Shown: positions 1 through 10,302, numbered from the stretch's first letter. The stretch is DNA of 64,000 nucleotides from Thiogranum sp963752745 (GCA_963752745.1 CAVWAK010000049.1:1-64000), one strand, 5' to 3'. Numbers and translations are program-made. Notes: generated by a model from the sequence alone, not told the origin.

Positions 1-236
1 TTCAGCGAGAACCTGAACTTGCTGGTCGGCAGCAGACACGATACGGGCATTTCGATGATATCCGCCCCCTCCGGCAAGCCGTCAGGTGCTTCAATACAAA
101 AGCCCCTCGTTTCCGAATATACGATACGCATACCGTCCGCATATTTTGCGCCCAGCCGCTTTGTTATCCGCAGAATATCTTCCGTGTCCTTAACGATATT
201 ATCGTTATCAGATTCGATTATGATATTTTTATTCAT
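1..236 (-). CDS. SET-domain-like protein, N-terminal part, runs off the left edge
   Basis: Reading leftward from an ATG at 236 the frame stays open to the window edge, giving 78 residues. The segment around residues 47-76 (RGFCIEAPDGLPEGADIIEM, then PVSCLLP) resembles the opening of Rubisco-LSMT-type SET proteins, where an RG(x)n-G-E/D-x-I-x-x-P-x-x-LL pattern starts the SET fold. Such proteins methylate protein lysines, but the catalytic part lies outside the window, so activity cannot be judged. No clear ribosome binding site precedes the ATG. It shares its strand with the sulfotransferase upstream of it. The family call rests on one short motif and is tentative. Confidence 0.4.
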   Translation of the reverse strand, partial: MNKNIIIESDNDNIVKDTEDILRITKRLGAKYADGMRIVYSETRGFCIEAPDGLPEGADIIEMPVSCLLPTSKFRFSL

Positions 237-306
237 TGCAGGTATACCGGCTATCCAGTTACAGGTAATGCCGCCGCGCCATGGCGCTGGCTATCGCTAA
301 ATCATG

Positions 307-1764
307 CTATGACAGCGCAGATTTCAATGGTTCAAGATATTTACTGTAATATTTCCATCTGTCCACCGAGCGATTATGGATAGGTTGCCGCACCTGCTCG
401 TGGCTTGCGGTTCGCGTGATGCGACTGGATTTGTAAAAAGCAAGACAATTCTCTTCCCACGAAAGCCCGCAAAAATCAAGCATTTTACGCGTCATGGCTT
501 CCTGTTGTTCAACAACATCCTCGTATTGCACGTCCAGGATCGGCAGATTTAGCACCTGCTTCCAGTGCGACATTAACTCCTGATATCCTTTGTAGTGGTG
601 GCCTATGGCTGTTAGGTCATTGGCATCAAAACTGTTTGTTCTGGCGAAAAACTGGAAATATATTGAAAGGCAGACATCAAGCGGATTGCGAACACAATGA
701 ATTATCCGTGCATTGGGGAGCAGCACGCTGATAAGCCCGAGCAATAGAAAGTTGTGTGGCAGTTTGTCTGTAATGATATGCTTGTTTCCGGCGAGCGCCT
801 CTATTTTCGAGTGGTATTCCAGCGCTACCGCGTTTGCTGTCGCCTCCGTCAGTGACTCCATGCAGGCAGGGAATCCGTTTTGCTTACCCAGAATGGCGGG
901 CATGTTCTGAGCGATGTCCGGGATTGTCTGCATTTCACCCCCGGCAAAAACTTCCGAATGACAAGACAGTATCTGCTCAACAAGACTGGTACCCGAACGT
1001 GGCATGCCCAGGATAAAAACCGGCTGAAATGGTGCGGCTTTTGCAATTGGATAATTCGCAAGCCTGTCCTGTGAGAAGGCATTCTTTAACACTTCGAACA
1101 GGCGCTGATCCTGCTGTACGCTGTGGCTATGAGGTGACAGTTTATTGCCTTCCTCATAGTGGCGGAAGGCCTTATCGTAACACCCCATCTGATCATACAG
1201 TCTGCCGATGGCAAAACGCATCATGATGCGCTCCGGCATCGAATGTTTGTTTTTCGAAATCAATGTCTCAAGTAGTAGGCAAGCTTCACGCTCTTTATGC
1301 ATTTTAACTGCGATATCAGCAAGCGCTATCGCTATCGCGGGACTAGTCGTAGCAATCGTTATATGTTTTCGAATACGCTCAAATGCCGCCTGATGCTTTC
1401 CTTGTTTAACCAGTGCATCCGCCTCGCCTCCAATGGCATCGAGCATATCCGGCTTCAATGCCCTCGCCTTCGCATAACTACACTCCGCATCTTCATAACA
1501 TGTCTTGCTCGCCATTGCCCAACCACGCAGGACGTGAGCACGCGCGGACTTGGGGTCGCACTCGATTGCGCGCCGACTGAATTCAACCACTTGTTCCGAA
1601 CGACCGTGCAGCATACACAGTTCAGCTAAGGCGACCCACGGTGCCGATGATGCAGGGTTGATTACACTTGCCCGTGAAAATGCCTGGTAGGCGGCCATAA
1701 AATCACCCCGTTGCCGCATCAATCGCCCTTGATTAAGAAGCCTTTCAGCCGTGTTATGAGTCAT
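307..1764 (-). CDS. TPR repeat sulfotransferase
   Basis: A 485-residue protein with two parts. Residues about 1-225 are tetratricopeptide-like helical repeats. Residues about 245-460 form a sulfotransferase domain of the Sulfotransfer_3 type. The 5'-phosphosulfate loop PRSGTS is at 255-260 within GMPRSGTSLVEQIL, and the 3'-phosphate site is seen in HCVRNPLDVCLSIYFQFF near 355-372. Known members transfer sulfate from PAPS to an unknown acceptor, with the TPR part likely choosing the partner. No signal peptide is seen, so it is probably cytoplasmic. No PAPS synthesis gene is nearby. The acceptor (sugar, lipid or protein) cannot be inferred from the neighbours. Confidence 0.85.
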   Translation of the reverse strand: MTHNTAERLLNQGRLMRQRGDFMAAYQAFSRASVINPASSAPWVALAELCMLHGRSEQVVEFSRRAIECDPKSARAHVLRGWAMASKTCYEDAECSYAKARALKPDMLDAIGGEADALVKQGKHQAAFERIRKHITIATTSPAIAIALADIAVKMHKEREACLLLETLISKNKHSMPERIMMRFAIGRLYDQMGCYDKAFRHYEEGNKLSPHSHSVQQDQRLFEVLKNAFSQDRLANYPIAKAAPFQPVFILGMPRSGTSLVEQILSCHSEVFAGGEMQTIPDIAQNMPAILGKQNGFPACMESLTEATANAVALEYHSKIEALAGNKHIITDKLPHNFLLLGLISVLLPNARIIHCVRNPLDVCLSIYFQFFARTNSFDANDLTAIGHHYKGYQELMSHWKQVLNLPILDVQYEDVVEQQEAMTRKMLDFCGLSWEENCLAFYKSSRITRTASHEQVRQPIHNRSVDRWKYYSKYLEPLKSALS

Positions 1765-2076
1765 GAGTGTGGAGTTTACTTTTATTTAGGCGGTCGGTGG
1801 GAGAGTCTTATTCAGCCCTCCTCTCCCTGAAGATTGTGATTATCGGGATCTATTACCCAGTAACTAAGATTGTCCCCTGTGCCGTATAAATATACTGTAC
1901 AACCGAAAAAATACCAGCCCTTAACTCGCATATTACAGTTGCGCCGTGACAAGGCGAGTTCTCTCAATGGGTGGAATTCCCATTCGGCAACTATCGCTCC
2001 AACTGGTAGCAATTGGAGCGGCTAGGGAGTGATCGATTATAAGCGCCGAATAAACGGCAGGCTTGTCCAATAGTGC
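1765..2076. other. Intergenic, no supported gene
   Basis: This 312-base stretch separates the sulfotransferase from the IS66 remnant. Short open frames exist on both strands, but none resembles a known family or has a good ribosome binding site. The stretch around 2039-2050, reading ATAAGCGCCG, resembles the GTAAGCG-type termini of IS66 elements and could be the outer end of the decayed insertion sequence. This is inference from memory of the family's ends, and no matching partner end was found. Confidence 0.4.
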
Positions 2077-2380
2077 TTATGCTGCTTCTTTTTCGTAATC
2101 TGGCGCCAAGTCCTTAATGGCCTCAACCGATGTTGCCTTAGGCAGTTCCGGCGAACAGATGCTGGAGGTGGGCGTAAGTTTCCAGGTCGTTGGCTTTGTC
2201 TGTTCGATCCGCGAGTACAGATTTGCGCTGGCCTTCACACCCTTAGAGAGCGGTTATTTAAGAGTTCTTGCGCCTGAGAACTACTGTTGGATAGCTTCTT
2301 CGCAGCGTTATCGTCGATCGCCGGGCATCGATGACCTGGGCGCGCTTGAGTGGAATATTGGGCAATGCTTTGTTTTTGCG
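2077..2380 (-). pseudogene. Decayed IS66-family transposase, C-terminal remnant
   Basis: Read on the minus strand, pieces of the IS66 transposase C-terminus appear in order but in different frames. They are an IDDNAAKK segment (IDNNAAERA in the family), SKGVKASANLYSRIEQT, KANDLETYAHLQHLF, and finally ELPKATSVEAIKDLAPDYEKEAA followed by TAA at 2077-2079. The family shows LYSLIETAKANGLEPYAYL...LPxAxTxEDIEALLP here. At least three frame changes separate the pieces and nothing upstream of about 2380 can be matched, so this is an old inactive fragment rather than a mobile element. Confidence 0.75.
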
Positions 2381-2746
2381 GTACATTTTCGGCTGCATTG
2401 TGGTTGACATGGTCTTGACAGAGTTATGGCGACTAAGTAGCATGTTGAGGAGTTAAGTGGGCACAAGTGTATTACGTGATTTGGTTAATCTGAGTGCCCC
2501 TTGGTTGGTAAACGAAACATTAATAAATGCTTATGTTTTCAGTTAAGCCGCAGTTGATCTTGCTGGGGTGGGTAACTGTTTCGGCAGTTATTGTGCCCCA
2601 ACTATATATTCAATTTACCTTCTCAAGAGTGTTGGCTCTGCTGATTAATGACGTTTTTGATCAGGTAGCAAAAGTACTAATAAAGCTCGGCGCGAGCGCA
2701 AACACAAGTTTTGCGTCGTGCATTGTTCGCGGAGGAGAACATCCGG
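2381..2746. other. Upstream region of the porin gene, nothing firm
   Basis: An open frame runs through part of this stretch into the porin, but its translation has no porin-like or signal-peptide character before the ATG at 2747. A strong GGAGGAG ribosome binding site sits about nine bases before that ATG. I see no RNA gene or repeat here. The promoter of the porin gene must lie in this interval but I cannot point to convincing boxes. Confidence 0.4.
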
Positions 2747-4071
2747 ATGAAGTTAACACGCAATGCGTTAACATTAGCTGTTGCTGTCTGTATTGCAGTT
2801 TCCACCCCATCATTTGCCACCAATGGGATGTTTCTCATTGGCTAGGCGCCAAATCTCGTTCCATGGGCGGGGTAGGTATTGGATACGCGCAGGATGGATT
2901 CGTCAATGCGGCAAATCCTGCGGCAATTACCGGTCTTGGAACCCGTGTCGATCTTGACATGATGCTGTTTTACCCAAAGCGCCAGGTTACCATCCCGGAT
3001 CCTAGGCCCATTCCGAATGCGGGGAATCCCATCAATTATCGAAGTGGGGCGAACCTGTTTCTGATTCCGGCGATGGCGGGTGTTTACAAGTTTAACCGTA
3101 AGCTGACCTTGGGCTTCAGTTTTGTTGGCTCCGGCGGCGGTAATACGCGCTATACACGGTTGAGCCCATTGGGGGTGAACTTTTTGAACCCTGCGCAGCG
3201 AAACGATGTCAGTGACACGTTGGGTGTTAATTTGCTGCAGGCCCAGTTGGCCATGACAGTCGCATACAGGTTGACTAAGAATCACTCGATTGGTTTTTCG
3301 CCTGTTTTCGGGGCTGCGTCATTTAGAGCATACGGGCTGGGTGTGTTCAAAACGCGAAGTGCTGATCCAGATAATCTCACGGGGCGGGGTAACGATTTTG
3401 CTTACGGCGCAGGTGTCAGGATTGGTTGGAGTGGCAAGCTGCATGAACGGTTAACGGTTGGTGCGGCTTATCAGTCAAGAATCTATTTCACCAAATTCGA
3501 TAAGTATAAAGGGTTGTTCGCTGAGCAGGGTAGTCTGGATTCTCCGGAAAATTTCGGAGTTGGTTTGGCGTTTAAAGCAACTGACAAATTGGATATCGCC
3601 TTCGATGTCCAGCACTGTTCTGTACAGCGATATCAACGCGATTGGTAATCCGATCGAAAATGTCAATACGCCGGAAGGGTTTCTGGGTGAGATAATAGTG
3701 CTGGCTTCGGATGGCGGGACCAGACGGTCTTCAAACTTGGTATGAAGTACAAGTTGAATTCGCGCTGGGATGTGGCCGTGGGTGGTAACTATGGTCGGGC
3801 ACCGATGCCCAGTGATCAGTTGCTGTTCAGTACGCTGGCGCCTGCAGTCACGGAATGGCACTTGTCTTTGGGGGCAACCTACAAACCAGACGAGCATATG
3901 GAATGGAGTGTTGCGTATGTTCATGCGTTTAAAAACCAGGAGAATGGTGTAGCAAACTCTGGTGGCACTTTTGACAATTTCTTCCCAAATGAGACTCAGA
4001 CTGGTCCCGGTGATGTCGAGCTGGAAATGGTGCAGGACTCCCTTGAGGTTTCGTTCTCGTACAAGCTTTAG
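2747..4071 (+). pseudogene. FadL/OmpP1-family outer membrane transporter, frame broken at three places
   Basis: The ATG at 2747 follows GGAGGAG and opens a signal peptide of about 23 residues ending in PSFA. The mature start TNGMFLIG then meets a TAG at 2843. Shifting one base restores GAKSRSMGGVGIGYAQDGF and NAANPAAI, the hallmark start of OmpP1/FadL beta-barrels that import long-chain fatty acids and other hydrophobic compounds. The frame holds to about 3616, changes near an extra T (QHVLYSDINAIGN resumes), and changes again near 3690 before MKYKLNSRWDVAVGGNYG. The last part ends in VSFSYKL, a typical barrel C-terminus. About 440 residues in all, as expected for the family. It is either a recent pseudogene or an intact gene with assembly indels. 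Confidence 0.8.
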
Positions 4072-4254
4072 CAGTCCCCTGCGGTTGTTATGGTACGATA
4101 ATCACGAAAACCAAACCCCGGTTTGTGAGGACAACAATCTGGCGTATCGGGACTAAGCGTACTAATTGAAATATGGTATATTGGACTGGCTGTAGGTCGT
4201 TCTCCTCCATTGGTAGTTGCGTTGAAGTGCCCTAAGGCGGGTGAGGTGATAAAT

Positions 4255-7200
4255 ATGAATGTGAAAATATGCAAAACTGCTTTATCCGTGGCCTTGTTTG
4301 CTGCAATGGGCGGTGCTGTCAGCAATACTGCGCAGGCGGACGCAGTGTTCTCATGGGATTTGCAGGACTACAATAGCGACGGACTGAAAAGCGATTTTGT
4401 TTTCACGGCGTTGCCGCCAGGGGAAACGGTCAACTTGACGCAGCCAACGGGCAGCGGACCAAACGTATTCGGTGATGCAGGTGAGGTCGGTTGTACCAAT
4501 GCAACACTTGCACCGCCCGCTTGTGATCCGGTTTTCTTTGACGCTGGACCGCAGCCGACGCTGGGCTTTACTAGCGGGTTCCTGTTTGCCGGGTATCCGT
4601 TTACTCCTAATGTCACGTCGGATGATACTGGTAATTTAGCCACTGGATCGATCAGTGCTGAAATTACGATTGATCAGGTCGGTGACCGAAATCTCACCTT
4701 CAGTGCGTTAGATTTCGCTGGGGTGTTTGGGTCTACAACGTTCCTTTTGCCGCCGACAGTAGATGACCCAAGCACTCGTGTCGCGGACCCCAGCCTCGCA
4801 TATATCGAGGATCTTACAGATCTGGGTAACGGGCAGTTCGGTGTGGTCGTGCGGTGGTTCTCGCTGACGGATCCGAACTCGCCCAGTTTTGCTAGTCAGC
4901 CGGCAAATTGGCGCGTTGAAGGGCAAATGACGGTGACCGATGGAGCCCCGACCATCTTTCTTAACGGCACTAACCCGGCGCAGGCGACACCAGGCCAGCC
5001 GTATACCGATCCGGGCGCTGTTTGTATGGATGTGGTGGACGGAGCAATCGACGTCAATAGTGCACCGCCAGCCTCTTTTACAACGATTCCGGCGGATTGT
5101 GACCGCGTTGACGCCGGAGTCGGCGGTAGCTCATTCACCTGTGAGTATCTTTGTACGGATTCACAGGGCAATAGTGCAACACCGGTGATCAGAACCGTTA
5201 ATGTAGGCGCAGATACCACGCCTCCTGTGATAACTCTGGGAGTAGCACCTGATCAGACGGGGCGTAACGACTCCCCTGACGGCACGACGGTCGATATCCT
5301 GGTAGATGTGCCATATATCGATGCGGGCGGCACTTGTTCAGACGACCTGGATGGTGATATTCCTCTTGGAACGGTCGGAACACCAGGCTTCACTGTAAGT
5401 CCTGATCCGGCAGTCGTGGATACCAGCGCTACGGGTAGCTCGGCAATTACCTTTAGCTGTAATGACACGGCAGGTAATGGCCCAACGGTTGCTGTTCGCA
5501 CCGTCAATGTGATTGCAGATAATGAAGCGCCTGTAATAACGCTTCTGGGTAGCTCTACCGTGACGCTGCAAACGGGTGAGCCCTTTGTCGATCCAGGCGC
5601 CACCTGCCTGGATACCAACCCGGTGGACGGATCTTCGGACATCAGTGACAGGATCGATGTTTCGCCGTTGCCGTCGTCGATTGATACCAGTGTTCCTGGC
5701 ACCACTGTGCTTACTTACACCTGTGTTGATGATGCGGGTAACGGGGCAACACCGGAGACGCGGACGGTCAACGTTGTCGACGCTGGCTCCGGTGTGTCTT
5801 TCGATATTATCAGTATGACAATATCGGACGTACTGGATAGTAGTCTGAATCCCGGAACAGATGGGCTGGCGGGTTGTTTCCGTTTTGCCAGTCTGGATTC
5901 GACGACTTGCGATGGAGCAAATCGCTTTTCTTCGGACAATTCAGTAACGGGGCTACCGGCTGGTGGCGCGACGATCCCTGGTTCGGGTACGGATCTGGAC
6001 AACGATGGAAATCCTATTGGTGTTCGCTTCGGTGTTTTCCAGGACGTTAAGCAAATTACGCCGGGTTTCCTGTTTACGGGGTTCCCGTTTGAGCCATTTA
6101 CCTTCGATCCGCCGAGTACAACCGCAACACCACCCCAAGGGGTGGTAAAGCTGATAGGGGCGGCCGATGCAATTTTGCTGCTAGACAGTTTCCCATTTAG
6201 TGGGCTATTCACGTCTAATCAGCCAAACGCGTTTTTCCTGAATCCTGACCCCGGCACATTGAGTGCCGAGATCACGCAGATCAATAATGACGACGATGGG
6301 ACACACGCGTACTTTTAACTACGTTATGACATGGTCTCACTTGATCACAGACGTGGAAGATCCGACAGGGCAGTTTCCGGGGTTTAATGCTTTCTGGCGT
6401 CTGGAGGGTGTAATTACGACCAGTTCAACTGCAGCGATAACGAACGATCCACCGATTATTTCATCGACTACAGCGGCCCAGGATGGACTTGATCCGACGC
6501 GAATTATTGTCGAGACGGGGGGGCCTGTTACCGTTACGGTGGATGCCAGTGACCCTGATGGCGATGCGCTGAGTTATGACTGGACCAGTAGTGACCAGGC
6601 CATTATTGACAGAGTTATTGGTGATGCCACTTCTGAGATGCTGGTTTTTGATCCGAGTGGGCTGGAAGAGGGCTTTTATTCGCTGAAGGTTGTCGTCACT
6701 GATGACGCAACTGCCCCTCAGAGCGCTCGGTCTGAAATCATCGTTCAATTGTTGATTGATCCGCCCCCGTTAGGTCCAGAGGATAGCGATGGTGACGGTA
6801 TCAGTGATGAAGATGAGGGCTTCGGTGACAGCGATGATGACGCACTCCCGGAGTATCTTGATCCAGTCGATGGGAATGTTGAGCCGACCCGTAACAGGCG
6901 GGATTACAGTGATCAAGCTGCCGGCGATATCGTCAGTAATAGTGGAAGACTGGTGCTGGGTAACACGGCGTTCAGCTTGGGGAACAGCGTTTTTGTAGTG
7001 CCTGAAGATGATATTGCTCTGGATCGTGTTAATCTTGTTGAGGGTATTCAGCACTCAGGGGGCGGAATTCTGGACTTTCAGGTTGCTGGCTTGGCGGTTG
7101 GCGCTACGGTTCAGGTCGTGTTGCCACAAGCTGTGTCTTTGCCTAACGTGCCGATCTATCGCAAGTACACAGACTCAAATGGTTGGTTCCCGTTCTCGGC

Positions 7201-7582
7201 GACAAGCGGAAACGCGCTCGCTTCTGCTAGCAGAGTCGCAGGGGTCTGCCCTGATCCAGGTGATGCCGCCTATGACTCACCGGTCGATGGTAATGGGAAT
7301 ACCATGTTGGTAGAGGGTGATGATTGTATCCGGCTTACGATAGTCGATGGCGGCTCGATGGATGGTGATGGGGCCCGCAACGGAGTAGTGCTCGATCCGG
7401 GTACCGCAGCAAGTGATGGGCCGGTACCGGTCGGAGGGCATGTTGACGGCATATTCAGTGGTGGTGGAGGTTGCGTGCTCAATAATACTGTGCGAAAACC
7501 AGCAGACGCCGGCGCGTGGTGGTTAATTATCGGACTACTAGCTGGATTGCGGGTGTGGTGTTGCAGCAGGCGTCACAACTAA
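4255..7582 (+). pseudogene. Large secreted multi-domain protein with choice-of-anchor U domain and C-terminal sorting tail (one frameshift)
   Basis: The ATG at 4255 follows a GGTGAGGTG-like site and starts a signal peptide ending NTAQA. A beta-rich module (about residues 30-225) is followed by three cysteine-bearing Ig-like repeats of DUF5011 type, each ending RTVNV. A second copy of the first module comes next. A Ca-binding DSDGDGISDEDE run and a choice-of-anchor U domain (GVCPDPGDAAYDSP ... DDCIRLTIVDGG) follow. The end reads GGGGC, a hydrophobic span (WWLIIGLLAGL) and CCSRRHN, a tripartite tail that rhombosortase-like or related enzymes process. An extra T in the TTTT run at 6313-6316 breaks the frame. 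Without it the protein would be about 1108 residues. Likely displayed at or released from the cell surface. Ligand unknown. Confidence 0.75.
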
Positions 7583-7640
7583 CAGGCAGGTTGCCCTATC
7601 GCATTAAATGATCAGATGGTTAACGGACGAATCATCGATC

Positions 7641-7836
7641 TATGGGCGGTCCGGCAGCGTTCAATGCTGGCAGCGGCAACTCGTGTGGTGGCGGTGGTTG
7701 CAGTTTGTGGGCGAATAATGGTCAGGCGGTGATTGATGGTGCTAGACTTCCTCGCGCTGCTCGGTGGGTTACTGATTTTACGGCTGTTTGTATTTATTGA
7801 GAGCAACTGTAACCCGCGAGTGATTAGAAGGCGTTA
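7641..7836 (+). pseudogene. Remnant of a second sorting-tail protein (Gly-Cys, TM, Arg end)
   Basis: Just after the previous gene, the frame from ATG 7641 reads GGPAAFNAGSGNSC then GGGGCSLWANNGQAVIDG. A one-base shift near 7737 continues as VLDFLALLGGLLILRLFVFI and ends ESNCNPRVIRRR before TAA at 7834. Gly-run plus Cys, hydrophobic span and Arg-rich end appear in the same order as in the tail of the upstream gene. The sequence is too short to be a whole secreted protein and has no signal peptide, so I read it as the left-over C-terminus of a deleted paralogue. A small membrane protein with an indel is the alternative. Confidence 0.45.
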
Positions 7837-7943
7837 ATCTGATCACCTTACCAATCCGTTCTCCCGGAGCGAAGCGGGGACTGCTTTGCATCATCACAAA
7901 ATGTCTTGCACATCGCTGATTGCGTGGATAATCTGCGTGCATG

Positions 7944-8400
7944 ATGAAAGTTCTCATTCTTAATGGTCCGAATCTGAACCTGCTTGGATACCCGGGAGCC
8001 TGGGCACTATGGTTCTGCAGGACTGGAGTCGATTAACGAGCGTCTGGGAGTGGTGGCTGGCGAGCTGAATGCACAGCTAATGACCTTCCAGTCCAATTCG
8101 GAGTTTGAGCTCATCGATCATATCCACGCCGCTCCGCACGAAGATATCGACTTCATCATCTTCAACCCCGCCGCCTTCACCCACACCAGCGTCGCCCTGC
8201 GCGATGCCCTGCTGGCAGTAGAGATCCCCTTCATCGAAGTCCACCTCTCCAACGTCCACGCCCGCGAGGATTTCCGCAAACACTCCTACTTCTCGGATAT
8301 CGCCGTCGGCGTTATCAGCGGTCTGGGTCCCATCGGTTACGAACTGGCCCTGCAGGCAGCGCTGTCGTATCTTGGCGACAAAAATCCTGAAGCTGATTAA
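7944..8400 (+). pseudogene. aroQ: 3-dehydroquinate dehydratase, type II (frame broken near the start)
   Basis: This enzyme removes water from 3-dehydroquinate in the shikimate pathway as a cytoplasmic dodecamer. The frame from ATG 7944 (an ATG at 7941 is also possible) gives MKVLILNGPNLNLLG. One extra base near 7988 then shifts the frame, and TREPGHYGSAGLESINERLG follows in the other frame, through FQSNSEFELIDHIH, NPAAFTHTSVALRDAL and EVHLSNVHAREDFRKHS to the stop. All catalytic segments are present across the break, and total length (about 151 residues) fits the family. It heads the usual aroQ-accB-accC cluster. Loss of aroQ would make the cell aromatic-auxotrophic, so a sequencing indel is more likely than true decay. 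Confidence 0.85.
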
Positions 8401-8483
8401 TCGCCGAATTTAGCTGCATTTCGCTAACATTTCCCCGCAAGTTGGGCTATACTTCCGCGCAATCATAAACTTGCAGGAAGATT

Positions 8484-8943
8484 ATGGATATTCGCAAGGT
8501 TAAGAAACTCATCGAGTTGCTGGAAGAGTCCGGGGTCGCGGAAATCGAGATCCACGAGGGTGAGGAGTCGGTGCGTATCAGCCGCCACATGCCAGGGGCG
8601 CAAGTCGCTGCTGCGCCGATGATGATGATGCCTGCCGCACCCGCCGCCGCTCCGGCTGGCTGCGCCGCCAGCTGCGGCTGCTCCACCGCCAGAGCCGGAA
8701 ATTCCAGCAGGTCATACGGTGAATTCACCCATGGTTGGCACTTTCTACCGATCCTCATCGCCGGGTGCTTCAGCTTTTGTCGAGGTTGGTTCCAAAGTCA
8801 ATGTCGGCGACACGCTGTGCATCATTGAAGCGATGAAAATGCTCAACCAGATCGAGGCTGACAAGGCCGGTACGGTCTCCGCGATTCTGGTGGAAAATGC
8901 CGAGCCGGTCGAATATGGCCAGCCTCTGTTCGTGATTGAATAA
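8484..8943 (+). pseudogene. accB: Biotin carboxyl carrier protein of acetyl-CoA carboxylase (frame broken in the linker)
   Basis: AccB carries the biotin that is carboxylated by AccC and passes CO2 to acetyl-CoA in the first step of fatty acid synthesis. The first frame gives MDIRKVKKLIELLEESGVAE, the standard N-terminus. The Ala/Pro linker then contains an extra base near 8658, after which the reading changes to HTVNSPMVGTFYRSSSPGA. The biotin site EAMKM lies in IIEAMKMLNQIEAD. Combined length is about 153 residues, normal for the family. The gene is essential in bacteria that make fatty acids this way and is followed by accC after 18 bases, so the break is probably an assembly error in a GC-rich repeat of alanine codons. 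Confidence 0.9.
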
Positions 8944-8961
8944 GCCCGGTTTTCTCGTGCT

Positions 8962-10302
8962 ATGCTAGATAAAGTCGTCATCGCCAACCGCGGCGAAATC
9001 GCCCTGCGAATCCTGCGTGCCTGCCGCGAACTGGGTATCAAGACCGTTGCCGTCCATTCCGAGGCCGATCGCAGTCTCAAGCACGTCCTGCTGGCTGACG
9101 AGTCGGTGTGTATCGGTCCTGCGCCGTCTGCCGAGAGTTATCTGAACATGCCGGTGCTGATTGCCGCCGCTGAGGTGACTGATGCGGTCGCCATTCACCC
9201 GGGCTACGGTTTTCTGTCAGAAAATGCTGATTTCGCCGAGCGGGTAGAGAAGAGCGGTTATATCTTTATCGGTCCTCGCGCTGACACTATCCGCACCATG
9301 GGCGACAAGGTGGCTGCAATCCGGTCCATGCAGCAGGCTGGCGTGCCGTGCGTGCCAGGCAGCGATGGCCCGCTGGGTGACGATGACGAAACCAATATCA
9401 AGCTGGCGCGCGGCATCGGTTACCCGATTATTATCAAGGCTGCGGCCGGTGGTGGTGGTCGTGGTATGCGCACCGTGCATTCGGAGGCCAACCTGCTGAA
9501 CGCCATCTCGCTGACGCGCAACGAGGCGCAGACTGCCTTTGGTGACGGCACGGTGTACATGGAGAAATTCCTGGAAACACCGCGGCACGTCGAGTTTCAG
9601 GTGCTGGCCGATGGTGAAGGTAATGCTATCCATCTTGGCGAACGCGATTGTTCCATGCAGCGTCGTCACCAGAAAGTTGTCGAGGAAGCGCCGGCGCCGG
9701 GTATTACCATGGAGCAGCGCATGGCCATGGGCGAGCGTTGTGCCGAGGCCTGTCGCCAGATGAAGTATCGCGGCGCTGGTACATTTGAATTTCTTTACCA
9801 GGATGGTGAGTTCTACTTCATTGAAATGAACACCCGCGTTCAGGTTGAACACCCGGTGACTGAAATGATCACCGGCGTGGATATCGTCAAGGAACAGTTA
9901 CGGATCGCAGCCGGCGAAGGGCTGTCTTACAGTCAGGACGATATCGGCTGGAGCGGTCACGCCGTGGAATGTCGTATCAACGCCGAGGATCCAAAAAACT
10001 TCTTGCCGTCGCCGGGCATGATTACCCAGTATCACGCGCCCGGCGGACCCGGTATTCGTGTTGATACGCATATCTATAATGGCTACACCGTACCGCCTTA
10101 CTATGACTCCATGATTGCCAAGCTGATCGCGCACGGTGACACCCGTGAATCGGCGCTGGCACGCATGCGCGGTGCGCTGGCGGAGGTTGTCGTCGACGGT
10201 ATCAAGACCAATATTGCCCTGCACCAGGACATCTGCAGCGATGCAGCCTTCCTGGCCGGTGGTACCGATATCCATTACCTGGAGAAAAAGCTGAGCCTGT
10301 AG
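8962..10302 (+). CDS. accC: Acetyl-CoA carboxylase, biotin carboxylase subunit
   Basis: A complete 446-residue biotin carboxylase. It uses ATP and bicarbonate to carboxylate the biotin on AccB. The N-terminal domain starts MLDKVVIANRGEIALRILRA, HPGYGFLSEN is at 79-88, and the ATP-grasp glycine loop GGGGRGMR is at 163-170. The FIEMNTRVQVEHPVTE stretch carries the metal and bicarbonate site residues. It lies directly after accB and is surely co-transcribed with it. Its stop codon TAG at 10300 lies inside the left arm of a large inverted repeat, so any processing at that repeat would act at the very end of the message. Confidence 0.97.
   Translation: MLDKVVIANRGEIALRILRACRELGIKTVAVHSEADRSLKHVLLADESVCIGPAPSAESYLNMPVLIAAAEVTDAVAIHPGYGFLSENADFAERVEKSGYIFIGPRADTIRTMGDKVAAIRSMQQAGVPCVPGSDGPLGDDDETNIKLARGIGYPIIIKAAAGGGGRGMRTVHSEANLLNAISLTRNEAQTAFGDGTVYMEKFLETPRHVEFQVLADGEGNAIHLGERDCSMQRRHQKVVEEAPAPGITMEQRMAMGERCAEACRQMKYRGAGTFEFLYQDGEFYFIEMNTRVQVEHPVTEMITGVDIVKEQLRIAAGEGLSYSQDDIGWSGHAVECRINAEDPKNFLPSPGMITQYHAPGGPGIRVDTHIYNGYTVPPYYDSMIAKLIAHGDTRESALARMRGALAEVVVDGIKTNIALHQDICSDAAFLAGGTDIHYLEKKLSL

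Noticed and set aside
19..300. Open frame of 93 codons on the plus strand at the left edge
   Set aside because: The minus strand over the same bases reads as a SET-like protein with a sensible start, while the plus frame has no family character or ribosome binding site.
1812..2012. Open frame of 66 codons on the minus strand before the sulfotransferase
   Set aside because: No recognisable family, no ribosome binding site, and it lies in a region of decayed mobile DNA.
2117..2407. Open frame of 96 codons on the plus strand
   Set aside because: The minus strand here carries the IS66 transposase remnant; the plus frame is its shadow.
2527..2746. N-terminal extension of the porin frame
   Set aside because: It lacks signal-peptide character, and the real start with GGAGGAG and a signal peptide is in another frame at 2747.
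9217..9852. Long open frame antisense to accC
   Set aside because: High GC gives long antisense frames; its translation is histidine- and threonine-rich without motifs, and accC is certain.
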